A stretch of 64,000 bases of DNA from Cyanobacteria bacterium OH_PDB_230. GTDB lineage: Bacteria > Cyanobacteriota > Vampirovibrionia > Gastranaerophilales > Gastranaerophilaceae. How positions within the stretch are numbered: the stretch's first letter is position 1; each line of letters begins with the position of its first letter. The DNA lies in NCBI GenBank assembly GCA_023421795.1, contig JAEZSO010000001.1, positions 186,001-250,000 of the forward strand, read 5' to 3'. Shown here piece after piece: positions 53,985 to 62,053 of this stretch. Under the pieces are notes generated by a model. The model saw only the letters and a list, made by a program, of their open reading frames with translations, had not been told where the DNA came from and made no database searches. Both the position numbers and the translations under genes were made by a program.

Positions 53985-54908
53985 TTATAAGACATCAAGG
54001 CCTTCAAACCTTTTATCGGTTTTAAACATTTCATAAACAGCGAGCACGCTTTTTTCTTTGTCTTTTGTTTCAAAAATTATATCAAAATCCAGGTGATAGA
54101 ATTTAAGGAAAAATTCTGCAAAAGATTCTGTATCTATGGATTCAGAATGGCTGCCCGCTCTCGCATTCGGTTTTTGATTTGAATAATGTATGTCTGGAAG
54201 GCCTTTTTCTTTTTCCCAAGTCGAAAAAAACTTTTTTAAAATAGATTCAATATCTTTATCTTTTGCTTTATGGGTGTTCAGAACTTGATGATGGAGATTG
54301 TCAAAAACAAGTGGAATGCCTGTTGATTCATTTATTTTGATTAGATCCCAAACGTTGAATATTCTGTCGTCATTTTCCAGGGTCAGCCTGTTTTTGAACC
54401 CATCCGGCAGCTGATTATATACTTTTATAAATCTTTTTATTGCTTCAGGCTTGTTTCCATACGCTCCGCCCGCGTGGAACACAATTTTGTGAGAAGAATC
54501 CAAGTTCAAACAGTCAAGAAATTTTACGTGCCATTCTAATTCCTCTATAGAACGTCTCACGATGTCTGAATCAAGGGAGTTAAGATAAACGATAGGGTTA
54601 GGATGCATATATACCCTAATATTCTTATTTTGGATTGAACGCCCGATTTCATCAAGTTCTTCCCTGTAGTCTTCCCACCATTTAACCTTGTTCACAGGGT
54701 GAGAAGCAAACGGAATTGTGTCTGAGCTAATTCTAAAAAGCCTTATATTGTTATCTTTGTTCCATTCAAGAACTTCCTTTAAGCCGGAAAGGTTCGTCTG
54801 AATAAGCTCTCTTAGTTTTTCTTCGCTGGCATTAGCAAGTCTGCAAGTTTTGTTTAAGGGTGTGGCGGTTGTGAGATTTATGCAAGCATATCCAATTCTA
54901 TGTTTCAT
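53985..54908 (-). CDS. uvsE: UV damage endonuclease UvsE/UVDE
   Basis: This 307-residue TIM-barrel endonuclease has RIGYACINLTTATP at the start, FRISSDTIPFASHP, VYMHPNP, IVFHAGGAYGNK, TLENDD and LVFDNLHHQVL, with metal-binding His, Glu and Asp residues of the family. It nicks DNA 5' to UV photoproducts as an alternative to nucleotide excision repair. It converges with the protease gene (15-bp gap). Confidence 0.92.
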   Translation of the reverse strand: MKHRIGYACINLTTATPLNKTCRLANASEEKLRELIQTNLSGLKEVLEWNKDNNIRLFRISSDTIPFASHPVNKVKWWEDYREELDEIGRSIQNKNIRVYMHPNPIVYLNSLDSDIVRRSIEELEWHVKFLDCLNLDSSHKIVFHAGGAYGNKPEAIKRFIKVYNQLPDGFKNRLTLENDDRIFNVWDLIKINESTGIPLVFDNLHHQVLNTHKAKDKDIESILKKFFSTWEKEKGLPDIHYSNQKPNARAGSHSESIDTESFAEFFLKFYHLDFDIIFETKDKEKSVLAVYEMFKTDKRFEGLDVL

Positions 54909-54953
54909 TTGTTTTTTATAAAACCTCTCAATAATTTTGTAAATTGATACTGT

Positions 54954-55424
54954 CTATCGATTAAGAATATACAAAGAAAAATTTAAAATTGATGCAAAGC
55001 TGACCCATAATAAGTACGGAATTAATAGATAAGCTGCATTTTTAGAAACATTAAAAAACTTTAATATAGATAAAAGTATGAATAACAACAAGAAAATTAT
55101 TACGATAAATGCCAATAAAATATTATGTAAGCCGAAAAATACTATGGACCATAAGCCGTTCAAAACGAGTTGGATACCAAAAAATATTGTACCTTGAATT
55201 TTATCTTTGCTGTTTTCTGCTTTCAATACGAGAAATAAGGATACTCCCATCAATATATAAAGCATTGTCCACACAGGAGAAAATACCCAGCTTGGAGGGC
55301 TGAAAAATGGTTTTTTCAGAAAACTAAACCACGGATAAATATTTTTCGCCGTTATAAAACCGCCAATTATCCCAGGTAGGAAACAAACAAATATTGAACC
55401 AGTTAATTTGAAAAAGTTTTTCAT
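54954..55424 (-). CDS. tspO: TspO/MBR family membrane protein
   Basis: This 156-residue protein has five membrane helices and the TspO pattern: YPWFSFLKKPFFSPPSWVFSPVWTMLYILMG, then LVLNGLWSIVFFGLHN and PYLLWVSFASILNFSLYILN. TspO proteins bind tetrapyrroles and related ligands. AGGGG lies 5-6 nt before the ATG. It is the last host gene before the tRNA-Phe islet. Confidence 0.92.
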   Translation of the reverse strand: MKNFFKLTGSIFVCFLPGIIGGFITAKNIYPWFSFLKKPFFSPPSWVFSPVWTMLYILMGVSLFLVLKAENSKDKIQGTIFFGIQLVLNGLWSIVFFGLHNILLAFIVIIFLLLFILLSILKFFNVSKNAAYLLIPYLLWVSFASILNFSLYILNR

Positions 55425-55587
55425 AATCGCCCCTGAATGTGAGATTTTTATAAAGTTTATAACTTAAATGTATGTAAAACAAGTACCCGGAGGGGTTTGT
55501 ATAAGACTTACTTTCTGATTGAAACCGGAATAATGCAAGATTTTTAGCAGATAAAAAAGTAAAATTGTTTATGATTTTGTAGAATGC

Positions 55588-55662
55588 ACTAAAAAAGCCC
55601 CTAATAGTGGGGCTTTTAAATGGTGCCGCGTCTCGGAATCGAACCAAGGACACAGGGATTTT
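55588..55662 (-). repeat. Displaced att copy: 3' half of tRNA-Phe plus terminator
   Basis: This is identical to 58030-58104 except one base in the terminator loop. It ends within the anticodon arm, after which the sequence diverges (GTTTCTTG instead of CAGTCCC), so it is not a functional tRNA. The hairpin AAAAGCCCC/GGGGCTTTT is still intact. Confidence 0.9.
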
Positions 55663-55887
55663 GTTTCTTGATTTCTCAAAACAGAATGCCAGGTTTTGAA
55701 TTAATATGCAAAACAACCGAGAATAGAACTTTATCTATTCAATGGATTGAGATGAATAATAAAATTTAACTAAATTAAGCCTTTCATTTCTTAACACGCC
55801 TTGAGAGCCCTTTTTAGATTAGAAAATTTATATAAGCAAATCCTTATATTCCATAAGGTACCAAACTAATTTACAAATAATGATAAT

Positions 55888-57702
55888 TTATACCATTAAT
55901 GCTTGAGATTCATCAGCTAATAATGTATTCAATTCACTTGGTAATATTTCTTCAATTCTTATTGCTAAGTTATTTAAAAATTCCTTACTAGTAATCAAGC
56001 TTCTCATTGCAACATCTCCGGCTTGTTGTTGATTTTTGATTCTTCTTACTTCGCTAATAACAAACCTTTCCACTTTCTCAAAATAGCTATTAAAGCTTTT
56101 TTCTTTATTTTGATGCACTTTTTCATTCAGGTAGTAACCTTTATCAACCATTTGTTTAAAAATACGAGATAACTGATCTTCGCTATATTTTATACTCATT
56201 AATTTGTTAACTCCCCATAGTATATGGTACTTAAAATAGTAAGGAATATAATCTTCTTTAGGCGTGGTTTTAATGACTCCTTTAATGTTCTTATCAATAT
56301 AATTAAAAATATAATAGCTAGCAAAAAGTTTATAAAACTCTTGATCAGTTATTGAATCAATTTTCTCTTCATTCATTCCGAAAACTTTATAATAAAAACC
56401 AGTTGGACTAATATCCCAAAGTTTTCGTGAGTTTAAATAAATATCATATGGATTAACAAACATGCTGTAGTATGTTTTTGCAATATTTTCCATAGAAATT
56501 GTTTTAACTTTCGATTCATTTAGTCGTCGTTTTCGTTTATATGCTACTTGTTGGGAAACAGGATAGTCTAATGGATACTTTAATTTATAATCTTTAACTT
56601 TATTTTCAATTGAAACCTGTATAAAGTCATTACTTCTAAAATCTATTGATTTAATTACATTTTGACTATTATTATTCTTAACTATATTTGCAGCTAAACT
56701 ACTTTCTCTATCTCCACTTGTATATTTATCTGCTTTTACTATTTTTATTAAGACCTTGATTTGAGTTATATCTATACTATCAGGTTGCTTAGCTATAGTT
56801 GTTAACGTTTGAGCTCCATTGACAACTTGAAATTTATGACATGTTAATGTATTTGTTTTTTCATCCAGTATATAGTTTTCACAAATAGCAGTGATACCAT
56901 TGTTATAATAAAAGAACTTATTTGGTTCATTTTCAATAGTTTCAATCATTCCTCTATTGACTGAATTTTTTCCTAACCACTGCCTAATATTTAAGTTAAA
57001 TAATCTTTCTCTACATTCTGGCTTTTGATATAATGACCTTATTTTTGAACCCTTTTGCGTTACAACAATAGTTTCATTTGGTTCTATAGATAGCCGCATA
57101 TAATCTTCTTGCCCCAAATTAAAAATGACTGTGTCTGGGGGATTATCACCCATCGTCTTTACTGTCTCGTATTCTATGCGCAATTTAGAAAAGTCTATTA
57201 TTGAAAACTGGACATTATTTGATTTTGCTTTGTCTTCATAGTGTTTTTGTTCATCTTCTACAACTCTTTCAGTTGTTACGTATAACAAATTATATTCAGG
57301 GTTTTTAATATGCTGTATGTCTTTAATGAAAGCTCTTAATTCCGCATTAGCAGTATTTTTATATAAATCAGTCTTCAGATTTTGTGGTAAGTTTATAAAA
57401 TCTTCAAGCTGTTTAACATCCTTAGTGCCATATTTTGTTTGAATAATATATATCTTTTCTTCATCGATAGCTATAAAATCAATGCCTTTATCACCCGCAT
57501 TATCTATCATGCCTTGTTCTATGATATCAGAATCAATTCTGTAGTAATGTTTAAAAATTTTATCCAAATAAAATTTTAAAAAAGCTCTTCCTTTTGCTTT
57601 TGTATCAAGATTATTGATGTCATTAGGATTTTTTAGTGCTGCAAACCCAAGCTCTTCTGTAAGTATTTTAAACATCTCTTCAAGCATACTTTGTTTAAAC
57701 AC
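55888..57702 (-). CDS. AIPR-family abortive-infection protein with nuclease-like N-terminus
   Basis: From the GTG at 57702 this is 604 residues. The N-terminal part has GDKGIDFIAIDEEKIYIIQT with Asp75, Gln88 and Lys90, a PD-(D/E)XK-type D-QxK motif as in Mrr-like nucleases. The central part has the AIPR signatures NKFFYYNNGITAICENY and CHKFQVVNGAQTLTTI. The family is named for abortive infection phage resistance. The GTG has no ribosome site. An ATG at 57728 with AAGGAAG upstream runs into this frame only after a -1 shift at A-AAA-AAG (57711-57705), giving an N-terminus MAKTDLKKDVFKQSM. So the gene is either frameshift-regulated or inactivated by loss of one A. Confidence 0.85.
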   Translation of the reverse strand: MFKQSMLEEMFKILTEELGFAALKNPNDINNLDTKAKGRAFLKFYLDKIFKHYYRIDSDIIEQGMIDNAGDKGIDFIAIDEEKIYIIQTKYGTKDVKQLEDFINLPQNLKTDLYKNTANAELRAFIKDIQHIKNPEYNLLYVTTERVVEDEQKHYEDKAKSNNVQFSIIDFSKLRIEYETVKTMGDNPPDTVIFNLGQEDYMRLSIEPNETIVVTQKGSKIRSLYQKPECRERLFNLNIRQWLGKNSVNRGMIETIENEPNKFFYYNNGITAICENYILDEKTNTLTCHKFQVVNGAQTLTTIAKQPDSIDITQIKVLIKIVKADKYTSGDRESSLAANIVKNNNSQNVIKSIDFRSNDFIQVSIENKVKDYKLKYPLDYPVSQQVAYKRKRRLNESKVKTISMENIAKTYYSMFVNPYDIYLNSRKLWDISPTGFYYKVFGMNEEKIDSITDQEFYKLFASYYIFNYIDKNIKGVIKTTPKEDYIPYYFKYHILWGVNKLMSIKYSEDQLSRIFKQMVDKGYYLNEKVHQNKEKSFNSYFEKVERFVISEVRRIKNQQQAGDVAMRSLITSKEFLNNLAIRIEEILPSELNTLLADESQALMV

Positions 57703-57704
57703 AT

Positions 57705-57711
57705 CTTTTTT
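57705..57711 (-). promoter_or_regulatory. Slippery heptamer A-AAA-AAG in AIPR 5' region
   Basis: In the frame of the ATG at 57728 the codons TTA-AAA-AAG form A-AAA-AAG, the heptamer used in E. coli dnaX. A -1 slip enters the long AIPR frame at GAT-GTG. Without a slip translation ends after 31 codons. Confidence 0.5.
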
Positions 57712-58029
57712 AAGTCAGTCTTAGCCATAAAGTTATTCTTCCTTCCCTCTTGTTTTCAAACTACCTATCATAATAGCATTTTTATTATTAAAACGGGTTA
57801 ATTTTATACTTTTGTTACCAAAAATGCCGAAGCAGATAATAAAGAATTTTTTATCATTAACAAAACTTATTCACAATTTGAAACAGCCTCTGTCAGTTTT
57901 TCTTAATATTCCAGCCTGGAGAAAAATACAAATCGAAATTGTATATCAGTTAATAATTATTTTTTACATCTTACTCCGACAATTCTACGACAATTTTTAA
58001 AAACAAGAATTTTTGCAAAATTGTAAAGT

Positions 58030-58104
58030 ACTAAAAAAGCCCCTCATAGTGGGGCTTTTAAATGGTGCCGCGTCTCGGAATCGAACCAAGGACACAGGGA
58101 TTTT
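58030..58104 (-). repeat. att copy inside the intact tRNA-Phe
   Basis: This is the partner of 55588-55662; it covers the 3' half of tRNA-Phe and the terminator. Confidence 0.9.
58033..58059 (-). terminator. tRNA-Phe terminator
   Basis: Read on the minus strand, AAAAGCCCC-ACTATGA-GGGGCTTTTTT begins 4 bases after the tRNA CCA. It is part of the 75-bp att repeat. Confidence 0.9.
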
Positions 58105-58138
58105 CAGTCCCTTGCTCTACCAACTGAGCTAACGCGGC
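58063..58138 (-). tRNA. tRNA-Phe (GAA)
   Basis: Acceptor GCCGCGT pairs with ACGCGGC, followed by A and an encoded CCA (58065-58063). D-arm GCTCAGTTGGTAGAGC, anticodon stem-loop AGGGA-CTGAAAA-TCCCT with GAA, and T-arm CTTGGTTCGATTCCGAG are all present. It is the integration site of the islet to its left. Confidence 0.96.
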
Positions 58139-58175
58139 AAAGTGTTTACGCTCTCATAAGCTAGTTTGTATTACT

Positions 58176-58203
58176 ATAATATCAACTAAAAACTTTTAGT
58201 CAA
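58176..58203 (-). promoter_or_regulatory. tRNA-Phe promoter
   Basis: On the minus strand TTGACT (58203-58198) and TATTAT (58181-58176) are 16 bp apart, about 37 bp before the tRNA. Confidence 0.65.
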
Positions 58204-58322
58204 TAATTTTCTGGGAATAATAGTAAATTAACACTTATGTCTCGTAGAACAATAAATATGGATGTGGTTTTGCCTGTGCACTATGAAGCGCTTGTTGTGA
58301 AGATTGAAGGCTTGACTGGGCC

Positions 58323-59516
58323 TTACTTTATTGAATCGTTTCTTGAGTCTAAGAATTCTGAAAGGCTTAAAACATCTACATTAGAGGCTTTAGCTAATAA
58401 ACCTGCTTTAATTCCTATTTTACAGGAGTGACATGATGTGATAACTATGTCCGGATTGTTTTTTATAATTTCTTTTGCTGATTTTTTAGAAATTTCTTCA
58501 GCTATTTCATTGTACTTGAGAGATAAAGCACTTGAAAATCCGCAACAATTAGTATTTTCAATGAGGCAACCTATGTTTTTTAGACTTTTTAATAAAGAAA
58601 GATGATTGTCGTCAGAATTGCAGGGCTTATGATAAATTATATTTGTTTTCTTGCTTGAAGCTATCTCAAATTCATTTTCTTTTAAAAGCTTACTTAAACT
58701 TGTTATTTTGAAGCTAATTTTATGCTCAGAGTTTAAGAAATCATCATAAAGTTTAAGTGCTGAGGAGCAGCTGTCGCAGTCAGACGTTATATAATCTATG
58801 TCTTCAGGGATTTTTTTAAAATTTGATTCGGCATTTTTCTCGAAATCATCGAAGTATCCGGAGTAATAACTGTGCACTCCGCAGCAGTTTGTTTTTTTCT
58901 TTATTACTTCATAGCCTAACTCTTCTAATAAGTTAAGCGATGCGTTTTTGGATCCAGGGTTAATATATTTACTGTAACAGCTTTCAAAAAAGAGTATCTT
59001 TCCTTTTGGTGGATTTGTTTTTTTAAGCTTTCTGTATTTCGATTTTTCTTCTATTAAATAATTGAACAAAAGAATAAAGTTGCTAACTTTGCTCTTGGAT
59101 TCTGTTTTTTTAAGTAAGCCGTTTGTGAGTTTATCCAGCCGCAAGAATTTGTACACGAAGATTAATATAGATATGGATTTCAATTTAAATTCGTGTAATT
59201 TAACTGAGTTTATAAATTTTATCGCATTTTTTTGTTTGTTGTATTCATTTTTAGCGCAGGCAAAAATTTCTCTGGAATTTATATCGCTTGGACAAAAATC
59301 TCTGCAAGCATTGCAATTTAAGCATGAATTTAGATTATTTATGATTGAATTGTTAAGTTTTAATTCATTTTGTATAATTCCATTCAGCAAAATAAATTTG
59401 CCTCTTGAGACTGAACTTTCATTTTTCGTGGTTTCGTAAACAGGGCAAACTGATTGGCATAAGCCGCATTTTGAACATTTATATATTTCTTCTTTGTAGT
59501 CATTTAAACTTTTCAT
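58323..59516 (-). CDS. Fe-S oxidoreductase (GlcF/heterodisulfide-reductase-like)
   Basis: This 397-residue protein has two ferredoxin-type 4Fe-4S motifs, CSKCGLCQSVCPVYE and CLNCNACRDFCP, then two CCG domains with ESCYSKY...NCCGVHSYYSG and YHKPC...NCCGFSSALS. This layout is that of glycolate oxidase GlcF and of lactate-utilisation and HdrB-like subunits. No FAD-linked oxidase partner is next to it, so the electron donor is unknown. The frame opens at 59534 (TTG), but CATAAT plus 6 nt before the ATG at 59516 and the short distance to the first Cys favour the latter. Confidence 0.85.
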   Translation of the reverse strand: MKSLNDYKEEIYKCSKCGLCQSVCPVYETTKNESSVSRGKFILLNGIIQNELKLNNSIINNLNSCLNCNACRDFCPSDINSREIFACAKNEYNKQKNAIKFINSVKLHEFKLKSISILIFVYKFLRLDKLTNGLLKKTESKSKVSNFILLFNYLIEEKSKYRKLKKTNPPKGKILFFESCYSKYINPGSKNASLNLLEELGYEVIKKKTNCCGVHSYYSGYFDDFEKNAESNFKKIPEDIDYITSDCDSCSSALKLYDDFLNSEHKISFKITSLSKLLKENEFEIASSKKTNIIYHKPCNSDDNHLSLLKSLKNIGCLIENTNCCGFSSALSLKYNEIAEEISKKSAKEIIKNNPDIVITSCHSCKIGIKAGLLAKASNVDVLSLSEFLDSRNDSIK

Positions 59517-59560
59517 AATATAATTATGCATCAAAAATAATGTATTTAATAATCTTGGAA

Positions 59561-59589
59561 TTGCCCTGAATTTTATCTGATTATATAAT
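59561..59589 (+). promoter_or_regulatory. Promoter of pilin-like gene
   Basis: TTGCCC at 59561-59566 and TATAAT at 59584-59589 with a 17-bp spacer, 20 bp before the ATG. Confidence 0.65.
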
Positions 59590-59609
59590 TAGATTGGAAC
59601 TTACGCCCG

Positions 59610-60371
59610 ATGAAAAAACATTATAATAATACTATTAATCATGATTCTTACGCTTTCACCTTATCAGAGGTTCTTATAACGCTAGTTATAATCGGTATAA
59701 TTGCCGCTTTAACAGTCCCAACCTTGCTTGACAGGTTTCATAAAGATGCGATGGGTATTGCTCTTTCAAAGGCATATTCTACAATCAATCAGACACTTTT
59801 AAGGATGGCAAGAGAAAACGATGTTAACGGAAATTTCGCTAGAACAACACTTTTTAATAGCACGGACGTTGTTTTAGGGGATGAATTGGTTAAGTATATA
59901 AAAGTATCGAAAAATTGCAAAATGAGCAGCGGCTGTTTTACGACCCAGATGGGGACCGAGTTTCCGTCTCTATCCTCGAAAGTTTCTACTAGCGGGGTTA
60001 TAGGCAATCATTATTCGTTTGTCGGAAACGACAGCGTCTCATATATGGTTCAATCAACAGGTTCAGGCTGTATCCCTTCATTTAATGGAGCATCTTCCAC
60101 TATGTTTTCCGGACAGATGAAGCAAATTTGCGGTCTTATCTGGATGGATTTAAACGGTTTTAAAGAACCGAACACATGGGGTAATGATATTTTTCTCTTT
60201 TATATAACAAACGGTACAAACCCAATGTTGTATCCCGCCGGTGGAAGAGATGACAGCAGAATGCAATGGTCCAGTGACGGTGTGACGCCTATAAATTGTA
60301 CAAAATCAAACCCCAACGGATACGCCTGTTCTGGTAGAATTGTGGAACAAAGTTGGCAAGTTAACTATTAG
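59610..60371 (+). CDS. Type IV pilin-like protein (prepilin N-terminal motif)
   Basis: This 253-residue protein has a 15-residue leader ending in Ala, followed by FTLSEVLITLVIIGIIAALT, the class III prepilin signal with Glu at position 5 and a long hydrophobic helix. The usual residue before Phe is Gly; here it is Ala, which prepilin peptidase tolerates less often. The large C-terminal domain (GSGCIPSF, KQICGLIWMDLNGFKEPNTW) has the DLNG/EPNTWG pattern of pseudopilin-like proteins. It would be assembled into a pilus or secretion pseudopilus. No Pil assembly genes lie nearby. No Shine-Dalgarno is seen. Confidence 0.85.
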   Translation: MKKHYNNTINHDSYAFTLSEVLITLVIIGIIAALTVPTLLDRFHKDAMGIALSKAYSTINQTLLRMARENDVNGNFARTTLFNSTDVVLGDELVKYIKVSKNCKMSSGCFTTQMGTEFPSLSSKVSTSGVIGNHYSFVGNDSVSYMVQSTGSGCIPSFNGASSTMFSGQMKQICGLIWMDLNGFKEPNTWGNDIFLFYITNGTNPMLYPAGGRDDSRMQWSSDGVTPINCTKSNPNGYACSGRIVEQSWQVNY

Positions 60372-60417
60372 TCTGTCAAATTTAACATTTTTATGATAAT
60401 ATTTCAATAAAAACGCT

Positions 60418-60993
60418 ATGAAAAAAAGAAATATCGGATATATAATTGTTTTTGTTGTAATTCTTGGAGCTTGCTTGTGGGCTTTTATTTCTGCCGGAAT
60501 AATTACCAAAAATTTTAAAAATAAGATTAAAAACGACGACATGTCCAAAAAAGAAGTGGATATAGAAAACCTTTTGGTAACAGAAACAAAGAATGGCCAA
60601 AAACTTTGGGAACTTTTTGCCGAAAACGGGCATTACGACAATAAAAACAATGTTGTAATACTGAATAATATTATAGGAAATTTCTATGACGATCAGAGCG
60701 TAGTTGCCAGTTTTAAATCTGCCCAGGGAACATATAACGCCGAGTCAAAAAAAATTGTATTATACAATGACACGGTTATTGTTTATAAAGACGGATCAAA
60801 TGTAAGAGCTAACAGGATTGTTTGGGCCGGCCGTGATGAAGATATTATGGCTCAGGGAAAAATTAGACTTGAAAAGCCAAATCAAGCTATTATATATGGT
60901 ACAAGCGCCCGTTTAAAGCATGACTTGTCAGATTTTGAAATACAAGGAAGAACTCGTACCGAACTTTATGGTGAAGGGAAAATGATATTATGA
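60418..60993 (+). CDS. lptC: LPS export protein LptC
   Basis: This 191-residue protein has an N-terminal membrane helix (about 7-28) and a beta-jellyroll periplasmic domain with KNGQKLWELFAENGHYDNKNNVVILNNI and AQGTYNAESKKIVLYNDTV, matching LptC. It links the LptBFG transporter to LptA. Its stop overlaps the start of the LptA-like gene (ATGA). Confidence 0.87.
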   Translation: MKKRNIGYIIVFVVILGACLWAFISAGIITKNFKNKIKNDDMSKKEVDIENLLVTETKNGQKLWELFAENGHYDNKNNVVILNNIIGNFYDDQSVVASFKSAQGTYNAESKKIVLYNDTVIVYKDGSNVRANRIVWAGRDEDIMAQGKIRLEKPNQAIIYGTSARLKHDLSDFEIQGRTRTELYGEGKMIL

Positions 60994-61937
60994 AAAAGCT
61001 TATTACTTTAATTCTTATTATATTTGGTTTTGCAAATATTTGTTATGCTGCAAATTTAACTATAGAGTCTAATAAGCAATCTTTCAGCGACCAACAGAAT
61101 AAAATATTGCTTGATGGTAATGTCAGAGTTCAAATGGATGATATCCATGTTACAAGCCCTAAAGCTGAAGTGAATTTAGACCCGGATACTAAGCAAATCA
61201 AGGATGTGAATTTTCTGGACAGCGCGTATTCTTATCAGGTCAAAGGAAACAAAAAACATGAAATTAAAGCTAACATACTAAGGATGTCCCTTTTAAATAA
61301 AGTTATTACCGCAGAAGGTAATGCGCAATCTTCAGTTACAGAGAAGAAAAAGCCATTGATAGTTATCACGGCTGATAGACAAGAATATAACAATAATACC
61401 AATGTTGTGAAAGCTGATGGCTCTGTTATTGTTTATTATAAAGATGTGGAAACATTCTCAAACAATGCAATTGTTGATTTGACAAAGAAAAACGAGATAA
61501 AACGCATCCAGCTTATCGGAAATGGTGTAATCAAACAGAAAAACAGCGTAATCAAAGCAAACAAATTCAGTTATGATACGTTAAGACAAGAAGCTGTTGG
61601 GACAGGCAATGTATTTACTGATGTAAATACAGAAACAACAGCTATAAAAGTCTGGTCAAATTATCAGATGTATGATCAAAAACATAATGTTTTGGTTGCA
61701 AGCGGCGACACCATAATAAAGTATAAAGATTATACAGCCACAGGACCCAAAGCAACAGTATTCCCAGATAAAAAGACAAATAAACTGAATGAAGTCGTTT
61801 TCCTCGGAAGATCAAAAATTGAAGAAATGGGACGAACAATCGAGGCTGACAGGATAAGAATGACTTTGAGCCCAAAAGATTTTTCAGCTGAGGGTAACGT
61901 AAAAACGTTTATTCCTAATGTAAAAGATGTTCAATAG
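60990..61937 (+). CDS. lptA: LptA-like OstA-domain periplasmic protein
   Basis: This 315-residue protein has a signal peptide (MKKLITLILIIFGFANICYA) and repeated OstA/LptA units such as LTIESNKQSFSDQQNKILLDG, NVRVQMDDIHVTSPKAEV and VASGDTIIKYKDYTATGPKA. It would form part of the LPS bridge across the periplasm. At 315 residues it is longer than E. coli LptA (185), with about two OstA-like domains. It is translationally coupled to lptC. Confidence 0.87.
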   Translation: MKKLITLILIIFGFANICYAANLTIESNKQSFSDQQNKILLDGNVRVQMDDIHVTSPKAEVNLDPDTKQIKDVNFLDSAYSYQVKGNKKHEIKANILRMSLLNKVITAEGNAQSSVTEKKKPLIVITADRQEYNNNTNVVKADGSVIVYYKDVETFSNNAIVDLTKKNEIKRIQLIGNGVIKQKNSVIKANKFSYDTLRQEAVGTGNVFTDVNTETTAIKVWSNYQMYDQKHNVLVASGDTIIKYKDYTATGPKATVFPDKKTNKLNEVVFLGRSKIEEMGRTIEADRIRMTLSPKDFSAEGNVKTFIPNVKDVQ

Positions 61938-61992
61938 CATATAAAAACACTTTAATCCCTTTGCTACAGCTATACCTGAGTGAATCGTTAAA

Positions 61993-62021
61993 TTGACAAT
62001 GAAATTTACAAAAGCTATAAT
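61993..62021 (+). promoter_or_regulatory. Near-consensus sigma70 promoter
   Basis: TTGACA at 61993-61998, 17-bp spacer, TATAAT at 62016-62021. Both hexamers are perfect consensus. It drives the SGNH-hydrolase-like gene. Confidence 0.9.
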
Positions 62022-62053
62022 TTAGTATGTTTATGTCGAGTTAGGGTTCAGTA

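Larger units (their letters stand above)
55588..58104 (-). mobile_element. AIPR-carrying islet integrated at the tRNA-Phe 3' end
   Basis: Seventy-five base pairs containing the tRNA-Phe 3' half, its encoded CCA and its terminator are repeated at 55588-55662 and 58030-58104 with a single difference. The intact tRNA is at the right end, so the left copy is the displaced att site. The 2.4 kb between carries one gene, an AIPR-type defence protein, and no integrase. The islet must have been mobilised in trans or lost its integrase. Confidence 0.8.

Noticed and set aside
57812..58000. 62-codon plus-strand frame between the AIPR gene and tRNA-Phe
   Set aside because: No ribosome site, AT-rich composition only, and no recognisable motif.
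58237..58431. 64-codon plus-strand frame
   Set aside because: More than half lies antisense within the Fe-S oxidoreductase C-terminus, it has no ribosome site, and I recognise nothing in it. A real gene cannot be fully excluded.
3742..62044. Alternative genetic code, suggested by in-frame TAA (3742) and TAG (62042)
   Set aside because: TAA, TAG and TGA all end well-defined genes in this window, so the standard bacterial code holds.
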